Source of the DNA: Dryococelus australis
Lineage: Eukaryota; Arthropoda; Insecta; Phasmatodea; Phasmatidae
DNA: 64,000 bases
Direction of reading: 5' to 3'
NCBI GenBank assembly: GCA_029891345.1
Contig: CM057000.1
Location: forward strand, 126,331,338 to 126,395,337
Shown: positions 9,090 through 21,354 of the stretch, piece after piece
Layout of the letters: each line of letters opens with the position of its first letter
Position numbering within the stretch: position 1 is the first letter of the stretch
The notes under the pieces: generated by a model
The model's database searches: none
The model's input: the letters and a program-made list of their open reading frames with translations, nothing else
Told to the model about the DNA's origin: nothing
Translations under genes and position numbers: made by a program

Positions 9090-11036
9090 GTCGCAATGTC
9101 TACAGTACAGCATGCGCTGTTGCGCATGGAGCCTCGAAGCAGATGGCTGTACACTGCGCTTAAGCTGACGGGGAATCATCGCTGCAAATGGCTTCAGTTT
9201 AAGTACATCTGGACGTCTTCAGTCTTGGAAAAGCATTGCATTTTAAAATAAAGAACATTTTCTGCTTTATTCACGTGTCAGGCGAGAAGACTTCGAGAAC
9301 AAACACCTTGTAATAATTTTCGGGAAGATACGAGCTGATGAAGGCGGGTAATGTTAATTGTTTGAGTCGACTCGGAACTCTGGAAGGCCCACCTTAAACG
9401 ATTTCTGAATTTTTCCACTCGTGGAGACCACTTGCAACTACACATCTTGAATGTCTTCCTTGGGGCGTGGGTGGGATATTCCAGCAGAACAATGCTGCAT
9501 GCCACACGGCCAATGTTATCCGGGTGTGTTTACAGGAACACTACCAATGGACAGTAGCATCATAGTGGTTCGAAATTCGACCCGGATCGGATCTAGGATC
9601 GACACAGAAAACTGTTGCACCATTCAAGTTCAGAGCTTGGCTGGAGATTGAGATGAACTTCATTTCTAACCGGTGAATTTGGCGGTTCCAAATCTCAATC
9701 CGAGATCAGAGAAGAATATTAGTCTGTTGTATATAGGTTATGTGAATTTAAAAGCACAGTTAAATATATTTATTTACAAGAAACAAACCTAGTAATGTTT
9801 AAATTGTTTAAAAATGCATTCGGTTATTGTTTACTGTTGTAAACTGTACACTGAGACATTTTACAAAGACTTAAGATCAAATGCATTTATTTAATTGAAG
9901 ATGTATTAATGAATTTGTAAAGAGAGTACGAAATTCATGCTTATCCCTCCGATCAAACACAACGTAAAACTGGAAAAACCATTCAGAATATCATAAACTG
10001 TCCTAATTTCTCGCACAAAGAAAGAACAGCCGTCGCCGACAAATGTAGTTTGAAAATGCGCCAACAGATAGCACTAAGTAAATTTGTTTTCTTGGGAAAT
10101 TAAAAAAACATTTTACACGCACTTGAATATTATTCAGTACAAGTCGTAGATCAATAATTCACTTAAAATAGATAAAACATCGCACATATAGTACGCTACC
10201 TTCTTCAATAATATTGGCATTAAAAATAACGAAAAAAATGTATGCATAGTTTTTCCAATCAAACAAAACAACTAAAACAGAAAATTTGCAGTGCATTCAA
10301 TACAGTAAAAAATCTTCTAGGGTCTTCCATTCCTCATCTTTATGTTTCGAATAAAACTAGGTTCGTTATTGTCCGTTTTTGACATTCAATGACATTCAGT
10401 TTGTTTTCTATCAAGTCAACGATTACTCTTTTCTCCGTTTCTGTAAAAATATTTCGTTACGAACCACTTGCAGCTTCATCCATATTTTATGTCAATAAAA
10501 TGATATAATTACCAATTGCGGAGAATTGATAGAGAATATTAGGTAAACACACAGATTACAATGCCAAAACAAGGAATAGGATCTTCTACAGTGAAAACTA
10601 CACCTACATTCATGACGTCATATATTACTAAAAAATAGCAAAATATATCTCATACTTAATCTCGATCCCTCACTTTGGAACCAAGATCGACGAATCGGAG
10701 ATTCGTTGGTGCAACCACTTTTACAATGGAACCAAGATCAATCTGAATCCTGTTTCGGAACTGGGATCATTCGATCTCGGATCGGGGAGGATGTTGGTGC
10801 AACCGGACACAAGACTTTCGTCTTCAACCCAATAGAACCACTTTTAGACAACGTGTGTCTATGTTCGTCATATGAAACCTTCACCACGCATTTTTTTACC
10901 TACTTAATAATGTATCGTGTGCTCAGCTGTCTGCCTAGCGCCAGGTACCCTTAGCAATATTTCAGCATCTTATTGAATCGCTACTTCTCCGTCAAGCTGT
11001 CGCGTGTGCTGCACGAAATAGTTGTACTGGATATCA
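9090..11036 (+). pseudogene. Tc1-like (DD34E) transposase remnant, split by another transposon
   Basis: Three blocks of one transposase are recognisable. Near 9094-9205 the translation VQHALLRMEPRSRWLY..LTGNHR fits the end of the Tc1 DNA-binding region. At 9470-9545 IFQQNNAACHTANVIRVCL fits the second catalytic block (usual form FQQDNARPHTA), and the catalytic Asp is Asn (codon AAC at 9488-9490). After a TIR element of about 1.27 kb, the protein resumes at about 10820-10860 with FNPIEPLLDNV (the DLNPIEHLWD block, Glu codon GAA at 10835-10837), and near 10940-11036 with IFQHLIESLL and CTGY, the usual carboxyl end. The first catalytic block (DESRF) was not found between 9205 and 9460. Frames shift between blocks. 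It is non-functional. The interrupting element shows that the Tc1 copy is the older insertion. Confidence 0.82.
9550..10815 (+). mobile_element. TIR transposon, family T (longer copy), nested in Tc1
   Basis: The left end (GTGGTTCGAAATTCGACCCGGATCGG... from about 9567) and the right end (GGATCATTCGATCTCGGATCGG...GTTGGTGCAACC) correspond to the two ends of the reverse-complement copy at 29732-30303. Ends resemble a terminal inverted repeat around GGTTGCACCA. Internal blocks shared with that copy include GCCGACAAATGTAGTTTGAA, TTCACTTAAAATAGATAAAA and CATGACGTCATATATTAC. This copy has about 300 extra bp near 9720-10025 and about 350 near 10200-10575. GGACA flanks both sides and may be part of a target duplication. 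No transposase frame is visible, so it is non-autonomous. Confidence 0.75.
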
Positions 11037-13415
11037 CGTGACGTTCATAATAATGTGAATAGGCTGCACATGTTCGCTTAGGTAGCAATCGCAGTGAAAC
11101 TGACACATTATTGTAATACAGATATGAATTACTACGTAAAGACAATTTATATAAGATTAAGCTGGTGAGTTTAAACCAAAGCTACTTATCATATTTTCAC
11201 TAATTAACTGACTAGAATTTGTGGTTTGAAATAACTTGGAATGCAAATACCGATCACTCCTAATAAGAGAGTATAATATATAATAAGATTTCCCCGTATT
11301 TTCACGAATAAGTTCCCTTCGTTAAACTGTTAGACGAAACGATATGTCTATATAGTCAACCTACGATTCGGAGCCTATTTAAGGGTTTTTAATTAGGTAT
11401 TAATATAACAAATTTTGTTTATGTAGTACCGTGGTTAGATTTATAATGTATAAACCAGCATTTACCTTGTTTGAAAACCACTTCTAATATGCGATTACTG
11501 GTGATAGCATTATCATTTGTATAACTCCATTATTTCAAATTAAGTCCTACTTGCAACTGGTAAACAGTTCAAAGCCAGTCGTGATAATTCAGCCATACAT
11601 TATCGGGAACTCACCAATGGTGATGTAAGACAGATATTCTGTTAGAAATTATCTTTTGTGTGAGAAGCAGGAAACAGATTCAATCTTTGTTATTGCCTGC
11701 AGACACATTTCTCAGATACGTACCTAGACAAAATATAATTTATTCTCAAGAGAAGAACAAAAGGATGTCCTGCATTATGAGAAAAAGTTGCGCATTTGAA
11801 GGTACAGACCAACGTCGTAATATCTTCTTCTTAAAAAAAATAAACCCATTGCGATAAGTGGGTGAATTTTGATCACCTGTACCCCAGGTTTTAGAGCACA
11901 GCAGAGGAAATTTCTGTATAGACAATGCGATATACGCAACAACAGACAGTCGTCATTGGTTGCTATAACTAACTAGATATACAGAGAAGCGCGGTATATC
12001 AGCTGACCTTGAGAGGCTGATACAACCTGCTCGGTGTATAATTGCGTGGAAAAAATAAAACGAGTTGGAAATCGGTTGTCACCTGTATTACTGATTCTAG
12101 TGATTCATACCGGCATTCAACCTAAATGATTTCGGAAAACCATTGAAAACTGAAATCAGAAAGGCTGTACAAGGTAACTAATTCGGGTACTTCAGAATGA
12201 GAAACACATGTTACTCTATTGCTTTACCCGCCTTCTCTCACGCTAATATTGTTCCTGTTGCTAACATTGGGAATTCTTCCAAAACGAATAAATACAAATT
12301 AATAAAAGTTATGCCACAGCATGTCCCGAGGGTAGTCTCTTGTTTAAGAATGACGAAGCTGCCTCTAAAGTGTCAAAATCTTCTAACGCAAAATTGGCAC
12401 TCACTTTCCTTACAGAAAATTGGTGTCGGTTTTAGAAAGACCTAATTGGCCTGATTTTGTTTCGAGTAATAAACACCGTGACATGACACTTAAATGGACG
12501 ATAAATCATTTTGAGGTAAATTACTCCAAACTGCTCATTAATTTGCGACGTCTGAAATTAATAATTACCATTTGATGAGACTCACTGTTTTTAATTGGCT
12601 TTCTTTCCCCAATTTTCCCCTTGTGTTAGTTTTACATTAACGACTTCTTCCTAGTGAAGGGTGAGATGGGAATGCCCTAACTTCTCTTTCTTCTTTTTTG
12701 TAGCAACGTTCACAGATGAGAAATTCTCTGCCCTCCAGATGCTTGCAAAAGAACCTAGCAATCAGCGGAAAATTGTTATTAAAATATCGGTTCAATAGTT
12801 TTCTAAAATAATTAAAATATGCCATATAATATCTTATTAATTATATTGTTGTTCACTTTTAGCTTCTCTCTGTACAAAAGTTATGTAACATATGTCTAAC
12901 CAAATTTAAAGTACTATAATATATTTAAAATTAATTTATATAAATATGTTAATTATAATAAAACGAAATTAATGAACGAGGTAGTCTATAGTGTCTTGCA
13001 CATTATTAAGAATCACTTTTTCTGTTCCATTTAAAATATCCATCATTCAGTTTCGCTATTAAACATATCTGAAAATGCAATGGTACGTTTATATTATGCA
13101 CACATTGATATTGTTAGAAAGAAACTCTTATAATTACTGCTCCTCCATTAGTCTACTTCCCTTGAAAGAGAGTGTAATAAAATAGTAAGATTTCAATAGG
13201 CCATAGTCTACATAATTCTTAGTGCTACAGAATATCGGTCCACATACTGTACTTTGTATGGATCCACTTCATTTCGTCAATTACAAAGCGATCAGCAAAA
13301 ACTAATCGTGCGTCCTAATTCAATATTGAAAGTATACATTCAAACTGCGCGTGTTATTTGAAGCAATAATTGTAAACAGGCGATGGATAATTTACACAGC
13401 TGGTCATTAAAATTG
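11037..13415. other. Long AT-rich spacer, nothing recognised
   Basis: About 2.4 kb without a convincing frame, SINE, MITE end or satellite. The longest frames (82 codons at 12197, 65 at 11660) have no motif. Could be intronic. Confidence 0.5.
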
Positions 13416-13473
13416 CAACTGTGCCGTGGTGGTATAGTGGTTAGACTACTCGCCTCCCACATAGGCGAATCGT
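13416..13473 (+). mobile_element. tRNA-like SINE head fused to a satellite
   Basis: GTGCCGTGGTGGTATAGTGG then TTAGACTACTCGCCTCCCAC resembles a tRNA 5' half with an A-box-like TGGTATAGTGG, and parallels the heads of family S1. No clear B box follows. The sequence continues without a break into the first unit of the 83-bp satellite. Confidence 0.7.
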
Positions 13474-14251
13474 GTTAGTATTGGGCCCCAGGCGATTCTT
13501 GAAGTTAGGGTACAACAACAGGACGATGTGTGCCACGTGAGAACGCTCATTGTCCTGTTAGTATTGGGCCCCAGGCGATTCTTGAAGATAGGGTACAAGA
13601 CTATGTGTGCCACATGCGGACGCTCATTGTCCTGTTAGTATTGGGCCACAGGCGATTCTTGAAGATAGGGTACAACAACAGGACGATGTGTGCTACGTGA
13701 GGACGCTCATTGTCCTGTTAGTATTGGGCCACAGGCGATTCTTGAAGATAGGGTACAACAACAGGACGATGTGTGCTACGTGAGGACGCTCATTGTCCTG
13801 TTAGTATTGGGCCACAGGCGATTCTTGAAGATAGGGTACAACAACAGGACGATGTGTGCTACGCGAGGACGCTCATTGTCCTGTTAGTATAGGGCCTCAG
13901 GCGATTATTGAAGATTGGGTACAACAACAGGACGATGTGTGCTACGTGAGGACGCTCATTGTCCTGTTAGTATAGGGCCACAGGCGATTCTTGAAGATAG
14001 GGTACAAGACGGTGTGTGCCACATGCGGACGCTCATTGTCCTGTTAGTATAGGGCCACAGGCGATTCTTGAAGATAGGGTACAAGACGGTGTGTGCCACA
14101 TGCGGACGCTCATTGTCCTGTTAGTATAGGGCCACAGGCGATTCTTGAAGATAGGGTACAACAACAGGACGATGTGTGCTACGTGAGGACGCTCATTGTC
14201 CTATTAGTATAGGGCCTCAGGCGATTCTTGAAGATAGAGTACAACAACAGG
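13474..14251 (+). repeat. 83/77-bp hairpin-forming satellite (9 units plus a partial)
   Basis: Units start at 13474, 13557, 13634, 13717, 13800, 13883, 13966, 14043, 14120 and 14203. Unit lengths are 83, 77, 83, 83, 83, 83, 77, 77 and 83 bp, with a partial final unit. The 83-bp form contains AACAGGACGATG and, 19 nt later, CATTGTCCTGTT, which pair at 11 of 12 positions. The 77-bp form lacks 6 bp of the left arm, so its stem is broken. Because 83 is not a multiple of 3, the 65-codon frame at 13690-13887 is meaningless. Confidence 0.93.
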
Positions 14252-14252
14252 C

Positions 14253-14880
14253 ACCAGTTCCTCCACTATGTACAGGTTACTGATCATCGTACCAGCGATG
14301 CGGACTAGGCACGGGTGGGACTTGAATACGATGACACCCCAATACTATAACTCTAAGTGCTAGATCGGTATGAAGGTGCATAATGCAAGACTTGACCAAG
14401 CATGCACTAATGTGCCACCAGACTCGGACGCTCACCATCGTGGTGCTGCAGGCAGAAGCGGGATTCGTCGAAGAAGACACTGGCGTGCCATTCCTTCCTC
14501 CAGGCTTGAGGTTTCAACCACCATCGAAGCTGCTGGCGTCTATGTTGAGTAGCTAGTAGCCGCCTCAGTAATATGCGCTTGGACAAGATGGCCTGATGCT
14601 GCATATAGCAACGAGTCATGCGTGCGGGCACAGAGTGATCTGCCCCGTGTCTGAACTCCTCAGCAAGGGTGTTTTATGTAGCTGCACAGTCTGTAATCGC
14701 AATGCGCACCAGATGTCTGTCCCCCCGCACGTTGTTGCGTTGCTTCCTGCATGTCGTTCAGCCCATCCCCCCTCGAAGCACTGGCCCCACATTTGCTTCA
14801 TTGTGTTTGCATTTCTTCCAACGCGAGAACAAATTTCTCGGCAGGATAGCTAAGAATCCCGATGACGTGGCATACTCACT
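14253..14880 (-). pseudogene. Tc1-like transposase remnant, reverse strand
   Basis: Read on the minus strand, the N-terminal side (about 14800-14640) gives GSNATTCGGTDIWCALRLQT, similar to the GRPR.TT..D..I..LALR part of Tc1 proteins. The 74-codon frame at 14407-14631 then gives MTRCYMQHQAILSKR...LRWWLKPQAWRKEW and FFDESRFCLQHHDGE. This is the first catalytic block, with Asp codon complement at 14467-14469. Further on, RVIVLGCHRIQ corresponds to GVMVWGAIAYN in a shifted frame. The protein is lost exactly where the 83-bp satellite ends (about 14251), so the second and third catalytic residues are missing. It is non-functional. Confidence 0.75.
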
Positions 14881-16802
14881 CCGTCTGTACAGCTGCCTGA
14901 CCTATACTTATATACCGCTTATCAGCGTCGTCATTGCGCACGTGCTGCACCACTCAGCTTAACAATTAATCACGTGATTTTCCTACCCTTCGCTATGCAT
15001 TGCAATTTGAATGTATAATAAATATATAAATGAATAATTTTAACTAGTTGGTGATTAACATACTTTCAACCTGAAGTGCAGCTTGCATCCAGTGTGGAAT
15101 TGATAAAAAGAGATATTGCTGAAACTCAAGGAAATATTAATCCACTCCCACAGAGAGATCTGTATTAGATAAAAAGAGTGGCTAAACGCTAAAAACTGAG
15201 AATTATTTCGGTCTCCAGAATATATCAAAAGTGTTGAGTTATTGTAAGGGTTAGGGGTTGAGGAGGCCTGGTGATGTGTTCTACTTTACAAGCAGGGTGC
15301 ATTGAGAAATGCTTGTACACACCGAGCAGTCAGAACAGAATTATATTCTTGGAATTTAAAACATTCCCCAGGACACATTTTGGAGTGTAGAACGGAGAAA
15401 ATAACATATAATATTGAGACACTGCTGCGCTATGACTTTTCAAGGCAGTTGTCTGAGACCAGACTAAGATAGTGCGACCCATACCACCAAATAGCACTTC
15501 CATGCTTAATGAAAACGAGAAAGTCAGAATGAAGATTCTATGGGCCTTCTCCAGACATAAACACGTGCGATGATCTGTAAAAAATACAAATGTTTATACG
15601 TATCGCTATGTGAACTGTACTGACTGCTGTTGTGTCCTGTCTCTGCCCTCTCAGCGCCACTGTTAGAGCTTCAAAGCATTTTGCAGTGTTATCATTGGTT
15701 CTATGAGGATATAATTGGCATATATACCCACAGAGTTGCAGATGGGTGATCATCTCGAAGTTAACCAGTTACATCACATTCTTGGGCCTTCAGTCCACGG
15801 TCTGTCTAGTACCCTTATATCTCCATAAGAGTAAACGTTTAATATCATCCATATATGTTTCGATGATGACGTTCGTAGACTGTCGTAACAATTGACACAG
15901 CGTTGCCGGGAAAATCTCATAGTTGACCAAAGAAGTCGGATATGAGAGTTTGCCTAGTAGCAGAAAGTTCACATACAATCTTTACTGCTGCTTGTCATGA
16001 CAGGCTTACATCTACACTTCATAGCCATAATGTGACAGAATTCTGTGACTCTCAAACTATGAATCTCAAAATCACTGATAATCTCTCGTAAGAGTTATGT
16101 GATCATACCCATATTTCTTGGCCTGCACATCACACTTACGAAATCTAACCATCCCCATCGTCACATATTTCAGATACTAATAATTCACAAAATCACCACA
16201 CACATCCTCTGACAATTACAAAAATACTTAAAATCGGCCATTATTTAGTAAAACACGGTTTTCACATGATTATAGTCATTTAATTACTCGTGTAATTTTT
16301 ATGACCACTAAGCTCAACAATACTGCATTTCATGCCATAAAAAACATATAATGCCTGATTAACTTCAAATGCAGTCGGTGCATTCAAATATACTCAAGAA
16401 GGACAGTGGTCATAAGTATACGAATCCTATTCTTTGAATGCGCAGCCTTAATATATCGGAATGTACACACAGCGAAACTTTTACTGTTATTGAAGATACT
16501 ACTAACAACATCTGGTCTATATTATTACCCACTACTGAAAAAGTAACTCAGAAAAGTTTAAGATTCTTCCATCTTTCAGCATAACTTCGCTAGCCACCGT
16601 AATTACCTCGATCGTAAAATACTGTCAACCATTATTAGGATATAATTGAAATACATTGACATACTACCAAACCAACCAATTCATCATCCAATCACTGCCA
16701 GAAACCTGAATTAATAATTAGCTACTCTTCGCAAGATGAGTTATTTGCTTCCACCAAAACGAGTTGCGTCATCAACCCTTTCGCCCACCAAACATCTATA
16801 TC
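14881..16802. other. Spacer, nothing recognised
   Basis: About 1.9 kb without a supported gene or repeat. Frames at 14669-14962, 15538-15753 and 15790-15978 are short and motif-free. Confidence 0.5.
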
Positions 16803-16990
16803 AGGGATGTTCAATTAGTTTCCCCATCGAGACAATTTAAAAATGACGTTTGATGAGCCGCGCTCACTCATTACAAGAGCCGTGGCTTACTTTCACACAG
16901 TCAGCTTATTTACACGAAGCTGTATGTAATGAAATACAGTTTTAAATAATTTTATTACAAGTTTTACGCTAGTCGCAGATACAGTTCACG
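16803..16990 (+). mobile_element. Possible hAT-type MITE end
   Basis: TCAGGGATGTTCAATTAGTTT followed by GAGCCGCGCTCACTCATTACAAGAGCCGTGGC resembles hAT terminal sequences (CAGGGATG/CAGGGGTG followed by a GGGCCGC-type segment). I could not find the opposite end or an 8-bp target duplication, so family and right boundary are uncertain. Confidence 0.35.
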
Positions 16991-17556
16991 TTTACTTAAG
17001 TAATTGCGTTTTAAGGGAGAAAAGAATTTGCTGCCCAAATATTTCGTTCGTGAGACAGTCTGGCGAGTATGGTAGGTTGTTTGGCCCACGGGCTACTATT
17101 TGAATTTCCCTGATGTACATCAACTTTCACGGTAAGAAGTTGGCATTGCCATGAGCTCGACCTTAGGGCTGCACCCACCACCTTTGTTACCAAAACCAAT
17201 GAACGAACCGCTTCACAAGAAAACCTTGCTGTTATATCATACCAACGTCTGTTACCATCACTTCAGTGCAAATCTTGTTGAACAACAGTGTCCTGCAAAC
17301 CACGTTACATGAACAGCACATTTTTACCCAAATAAATATTTAATCATGTTTTTGTTAACATTAAATCGATAGTGTGTAAATTTAACAACACTGGAAAGCA
17401 AAAAATTTTGACACGTGCATCATGTTATCTATTGATGCCCTTATCTGAGGTTACGCGTTTCAAGCAATATTTTGAGTGCCAGTTTGTTATTTTTTTAAAT
17501 AATCCATTAATTTACTATATAACCTATACAAATATAAATCAAATAACATATTTATA
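16991..17556. other. AT-rich spacer, nothing recognised
   Basis: No gene or repeat that I can support. Confidence 0.5.
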
Positions 17557-17829
17557 CACTGTAAGAAATCATTCGGAAATTTTCCATTCCAGTATATACG
17601 ATTATTTAGAAAGCAGCAATGGTAAATTTTTCCCCTATGCTTTCATTGTAGCGTTCCAACATTTTCTCAGGAAACAATCAAATGCGTAGGGAAGTTTCGA
17701 ACTTTATATAGTAGCAAAGCTAAACATTCCTATATCTGCAGCTTGATGTGTGGTATTATTTCCATACGGTGTATAGATTAAAATTTTCCATTACAGTTCA
17801 GGAAGTTTACCAGGCACATTTTTACAGCG
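17557..17829 (+). mobile_element. CACTG-ended MITE, family C
   Basis: It begins CACTGTAAGAAATCATTCGG and ends TTTTTACAGCG, giving short inverted ends CACTGTAA/TTACAG(T)G. Inner blocks (CCCCTATGC.TTCATTGTAGCG, CAAATGCGTAGGGAAGTT, GTGTGGTATTATTTCC, CAGTTCAGGAAGTTTACCAGG) recur at 38280, 42393 (reverse), 60725 and partly at 39049 (reverse). CACTG termini suggest the CACTA/EnSpm superfamily, but a 3-bp target duplication could not be confirmed. The 105-codon frame here is a by-product. Confidence 0.8.
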
Positions 17830-19526
17830 AGTTAAATATTTAAACGTATAATTTTTATTTATATAGTTAAACCCAGCCGTAAATCACCATAGAAGTTAAG
17901 GAAAATACAGTTTATTTGACACCGTTATTTAACCAACGAGTTTCAGACCGACATTGCTCATTCCTCGGATTGTCCCTGGCATGTTCAACTATAAATCATA
18001 CATCTCGGAGATTCTTTATTCTTAACGATACAAATATCCAGTACAGTCTTAAACATTCAGTCTCCATACTAAATAATTCACTTTGTGCGGGTAAACAAAG
18101 ATAAATAAAATCTGCAACAGCTCAGGTTGTTTCAGCGCCATAATAACCAACATAAATCAGTTTCAGTATAGAAATACACAAAGCCACCTACAAAATATAA
18201 AGAATCATGTGACAGTATTTTTGTTTTGTTTAGGCGGAGTGCAGAAATTATATTTGTAAAACGGAAATACAGTAATATTTTTGTGTCTTACCTATGCAGT
18301 CTTCTCAGCAAATTCATATTTTTTCACCCACTTCTCCTGCAAACCGGAAATTGAAGGGCAGCGGTAAATTTTTATTACTATGCAGATTTTAACACACTTT
18401 ATCCTTCGACAAACTTACACAAACATTTTAACGAATTAAATAAGGTCACCAGATACAAATGACTAGAGTATAAAAATAACGCCACAGAACTGGGAAACAA
18501 CATAGTTTCATTGTTAATCGCTTTTCATCTGCCTGTTTTGTGTTTGCTAGTTATCTGTGGTGTAGTTTTTGCATTTATATTTCGATGTATGTAAGACGGT
18601 TGGCTACAAAACTTTGAATCATTAACGAACCTATTATTGCTTGTTACTGCATGTAAGTCTCGCTTAGCAACACACAGAAATGATCAAGACGGAAATGTCC
18701 TCACTAAAATAAGCAAATAATTACGATAACAAATCGGTGCTAAAATTACGAGCTATCTTAAATATCCGTATGAAACTGTAAACCCTTCACTACGTGGCCT
18801 AGGTGAGGCGTCGATCACGATCTCACTGGCGTGGTGTGACTACGACCATTTTCTCTAACTTTTCATGATTTCAAATAATAAGTTATTTATGTTATTTTTT
18901 AAATGGAATATGAAATTTATTTTCCGATTACAATAATGGTAAGTTCTTCTGCCTAAATAATATGAACAATCACGATTCACAATGGAAATGTAATAGTAGG
19001 TACAAAACATTTTTGACTATGCTTTATGTAGAATAAAACTTATTTATGTATAACCCAATCAAGTTTGTGTGTGTGTGTGTGTGCGCGCGCGCAACGCTAA
19101 CGTGTTTTATGTCATCGACAGTTAGAATATTGAACATTTTCAAGAAATGTTTTACTTTATAAACATTTTTCCAGAATTATACGATCCAAATACATGCAGT
19201 AGTGACGTGAAATTCGCTATAAAGTAATTATACACAATATTTTGGCGTTTAATTACTTACGATCTCGAACTTATGAAGTATTAAAACTCTCGTATAATAT
19301 ATTATATAATTTCAGAAGAAGGCACTAATACTGGCGGAATTATAGAAGTGTATTAGAGTTTTTCATGGAAAAGTTTTTGAAGTAAATAATAGAGATTTAA
19401 CTTATGGCAAGAAGTGTAGTTCATCTCAACTATTCACGGACAGCAACAAAACCCTAATGCCGGAGACCATTCGTTTGTATGACGGAATCACTGGTTTGAC
19501 GAAGGCGTGTACTGAACGCAAGACTC
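17830..19526. other. AT-rich spacer with a GT/GC microsatellite
   Basis: This holds a (GT)n(GC)n tract at about 19065-19093 and no supported gene. Confidence 0.6.
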
Positions 19527-19830
19527 TCAGGCGGTGAGTATATTAGAAGAAGAAGAAGAAGAAGAATAAGTTCGGCTGGTGTTTGGCGTTTGCTCCCAGG
19601 CCACATCAATGAGGAACTCGCGGTTTGTATAACCGTTGGGGGGGGGGGGGGGGAGCCCGTTCACTACGTCGATAGATCTTCCACAAGTACCCCCATCGCT
19701 ATCACACAGCCGACTCGCCTCTTCATTCAGGGTTGGACGCATCCGCCTCAGGCTGAAGGACACACTCGTCACGTCTCGAGTGCCAGTGGTTATGGTCTTT
19801 TCTTTTCGTCGTTTCTTCACACTTGTCGAC
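19527..19830 (-). other. GC-richer open stretch with AAG and poly-G runs
   Basis: An open frame of 114 codons (19527-19871, minus) covers an (AAG)n run (19543-19569, read as poly-Ser) and a poly-G run (about 19639-19653, read as poly-Pro). Its middle, RPTLNEEASRLCDSDGG, has unbiased amino acid use, so an exon cannot be excluded. The start of the frame lies inside dispersed repeat D, which argues against it. I recognise no domain. Confidence 0.3.
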
Positions 19831-20200
19831 TCAAACCTTTGAAAAATCACAGCACGGTTGGCAACTTTCATTGCTTCCGAATTATGTTATGTATCAAAAG
19901 CTCTTTAACACAATAGTACCTTATTTTTAGTTGAATTGAAATTTAATCTTTATTTTATTTATAAACTATAATGTTTCATATATAATCAATACGAATGAAA
20001 CCAGTGTTAAAATAGGCGTGTTGGTAATGCCTAGTAAGAAATAGTTCTTATGTAAAATATTATTGAACTGAGTGCGCACGAATGCGGTGCGTTGTCCCTT
20101 TCGTGTAGTTTCCTAAACTCGTATAAGCTTGGTTTGCGTCAGGCGGAGGAATATGCTAGAAGTAGAACTTTAGCGCGGCTTCAGGAAAGTTGGAAGTAAT
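19831..20200 (+). mobile_element. Dispersed repeat family D, long copy
   Basis: This runs from TCAAACCTTTGAAAAATC to GGCTTCAGGAAAGTTGG. Ordered blocks shared with 40222-40600 include TAAACTATAATG, GCCTAGTAAGAAATAGTTCTTAT, GCGCACGAATGCGGTGCGTTG, AGGCGGAGGAATAT and AGTAGAACTTTAG. It is the reverse of 7995 and 49107. No terminal inverted repeat is clear. Confidence 0.82.
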
Positions 20201-21354
20201 CATTAATGGGCTATAGTTGTACAGAATCAGGCAATATTTAAAATATTCACAAAGAAAATAATTAGATGTGTCTGTAAGCATAGAAGACTAAATGGCGGCT
20301 TACGTAAAATATCTTAATAACTTTAAGCCTGTAGTTTTCTGGATTAGTCCGTTACTTAAAATTACGCAGAAATAGAAAGGTGCCCAGCTAAGGTGAAGTT
20401 GGTAGTACTATAGCTTACATATTTAAAATTGATGTAATATTACCATATGTTTTAAATTAAACGAGTTTACACGACGAGATTATCTGCAGTTTTCTTAAGA
20501 TCACTTCCTATTCTAATTTAACGTATATTTCTACTTACCTTCGAAATTAATGATTCATTAAAATATAATTTACTGTAAATATACGGAAAAATAACTAGCA
20601 ATAAATATTATCGTTTAGATCATAGAAATCTTACATTTTCCGGAACAATTGTGAGAAATATTTTAAAACTTCACTATTTTTATTAAAGAAAAATGTGATA
20701 TCATAATTCGATAGACATTTTCAGTTTAATATTTGCAAACTGTAGAGTTGTGGAATTGACCTCGAGATCTGGTGACCTTAAATTTGGGAGGCGGCCTTGG
20801 TGCACGTGTGTTATCTCACTGCGCGATTCCCTTTGGATCACACTGAACTGAAAAAGTCGAGAAAAATATCGAAAAATCGACAAATTATAAAGTTTACATT
20901 CGATAAAGATTTCGATATATATAATATATGTAATATATATAAAATATATGTAATATATATATAATATTAAAAGGAACGTATACATTTCTGTTTTAATCGG
21001 AGAGTAAAAAAAAATAATATCATGGCTTCTTTATGAGTTTTTAGTAGATATCTATAATATCTGTTTTGGTAGCGATATAGTTTTAGGTAGGCCCTACAAA
21101 CAATTTAGATAGGAACACTAAAGCTTTTTCAAATATTTCTCTATATATTTACGGTGCTTGTATTGCTGTATGTGCATTCAAAATGTTTCCTACTCTACAT
21201 CACTTTAATTTATTAATGTCGACAAAACTACAAAACAAAATAGGGCAGATACGTTAATTTCAGTTTTAACATGGATTGTTTAGAAAAATGCTGGCATATC
21301 ATAACCAGCTTCGAATAAAAATTCATGCTACTTGAGATATTGCATTTTATTGTA
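20201..21354. other. AT-rich spacer
   Basis: TA-rich runs at about 20915-20970. The minus-strand 94-codon frame (20701-20985) partly translates these runs. No gene supported. Confidence 0.55.

Noticed and set aside
13690..13887. 65-codon frame with repeated peptides
   Set aside because: It is simply the 83-bp satellite read through; the repeat length shifts frame at each unit.
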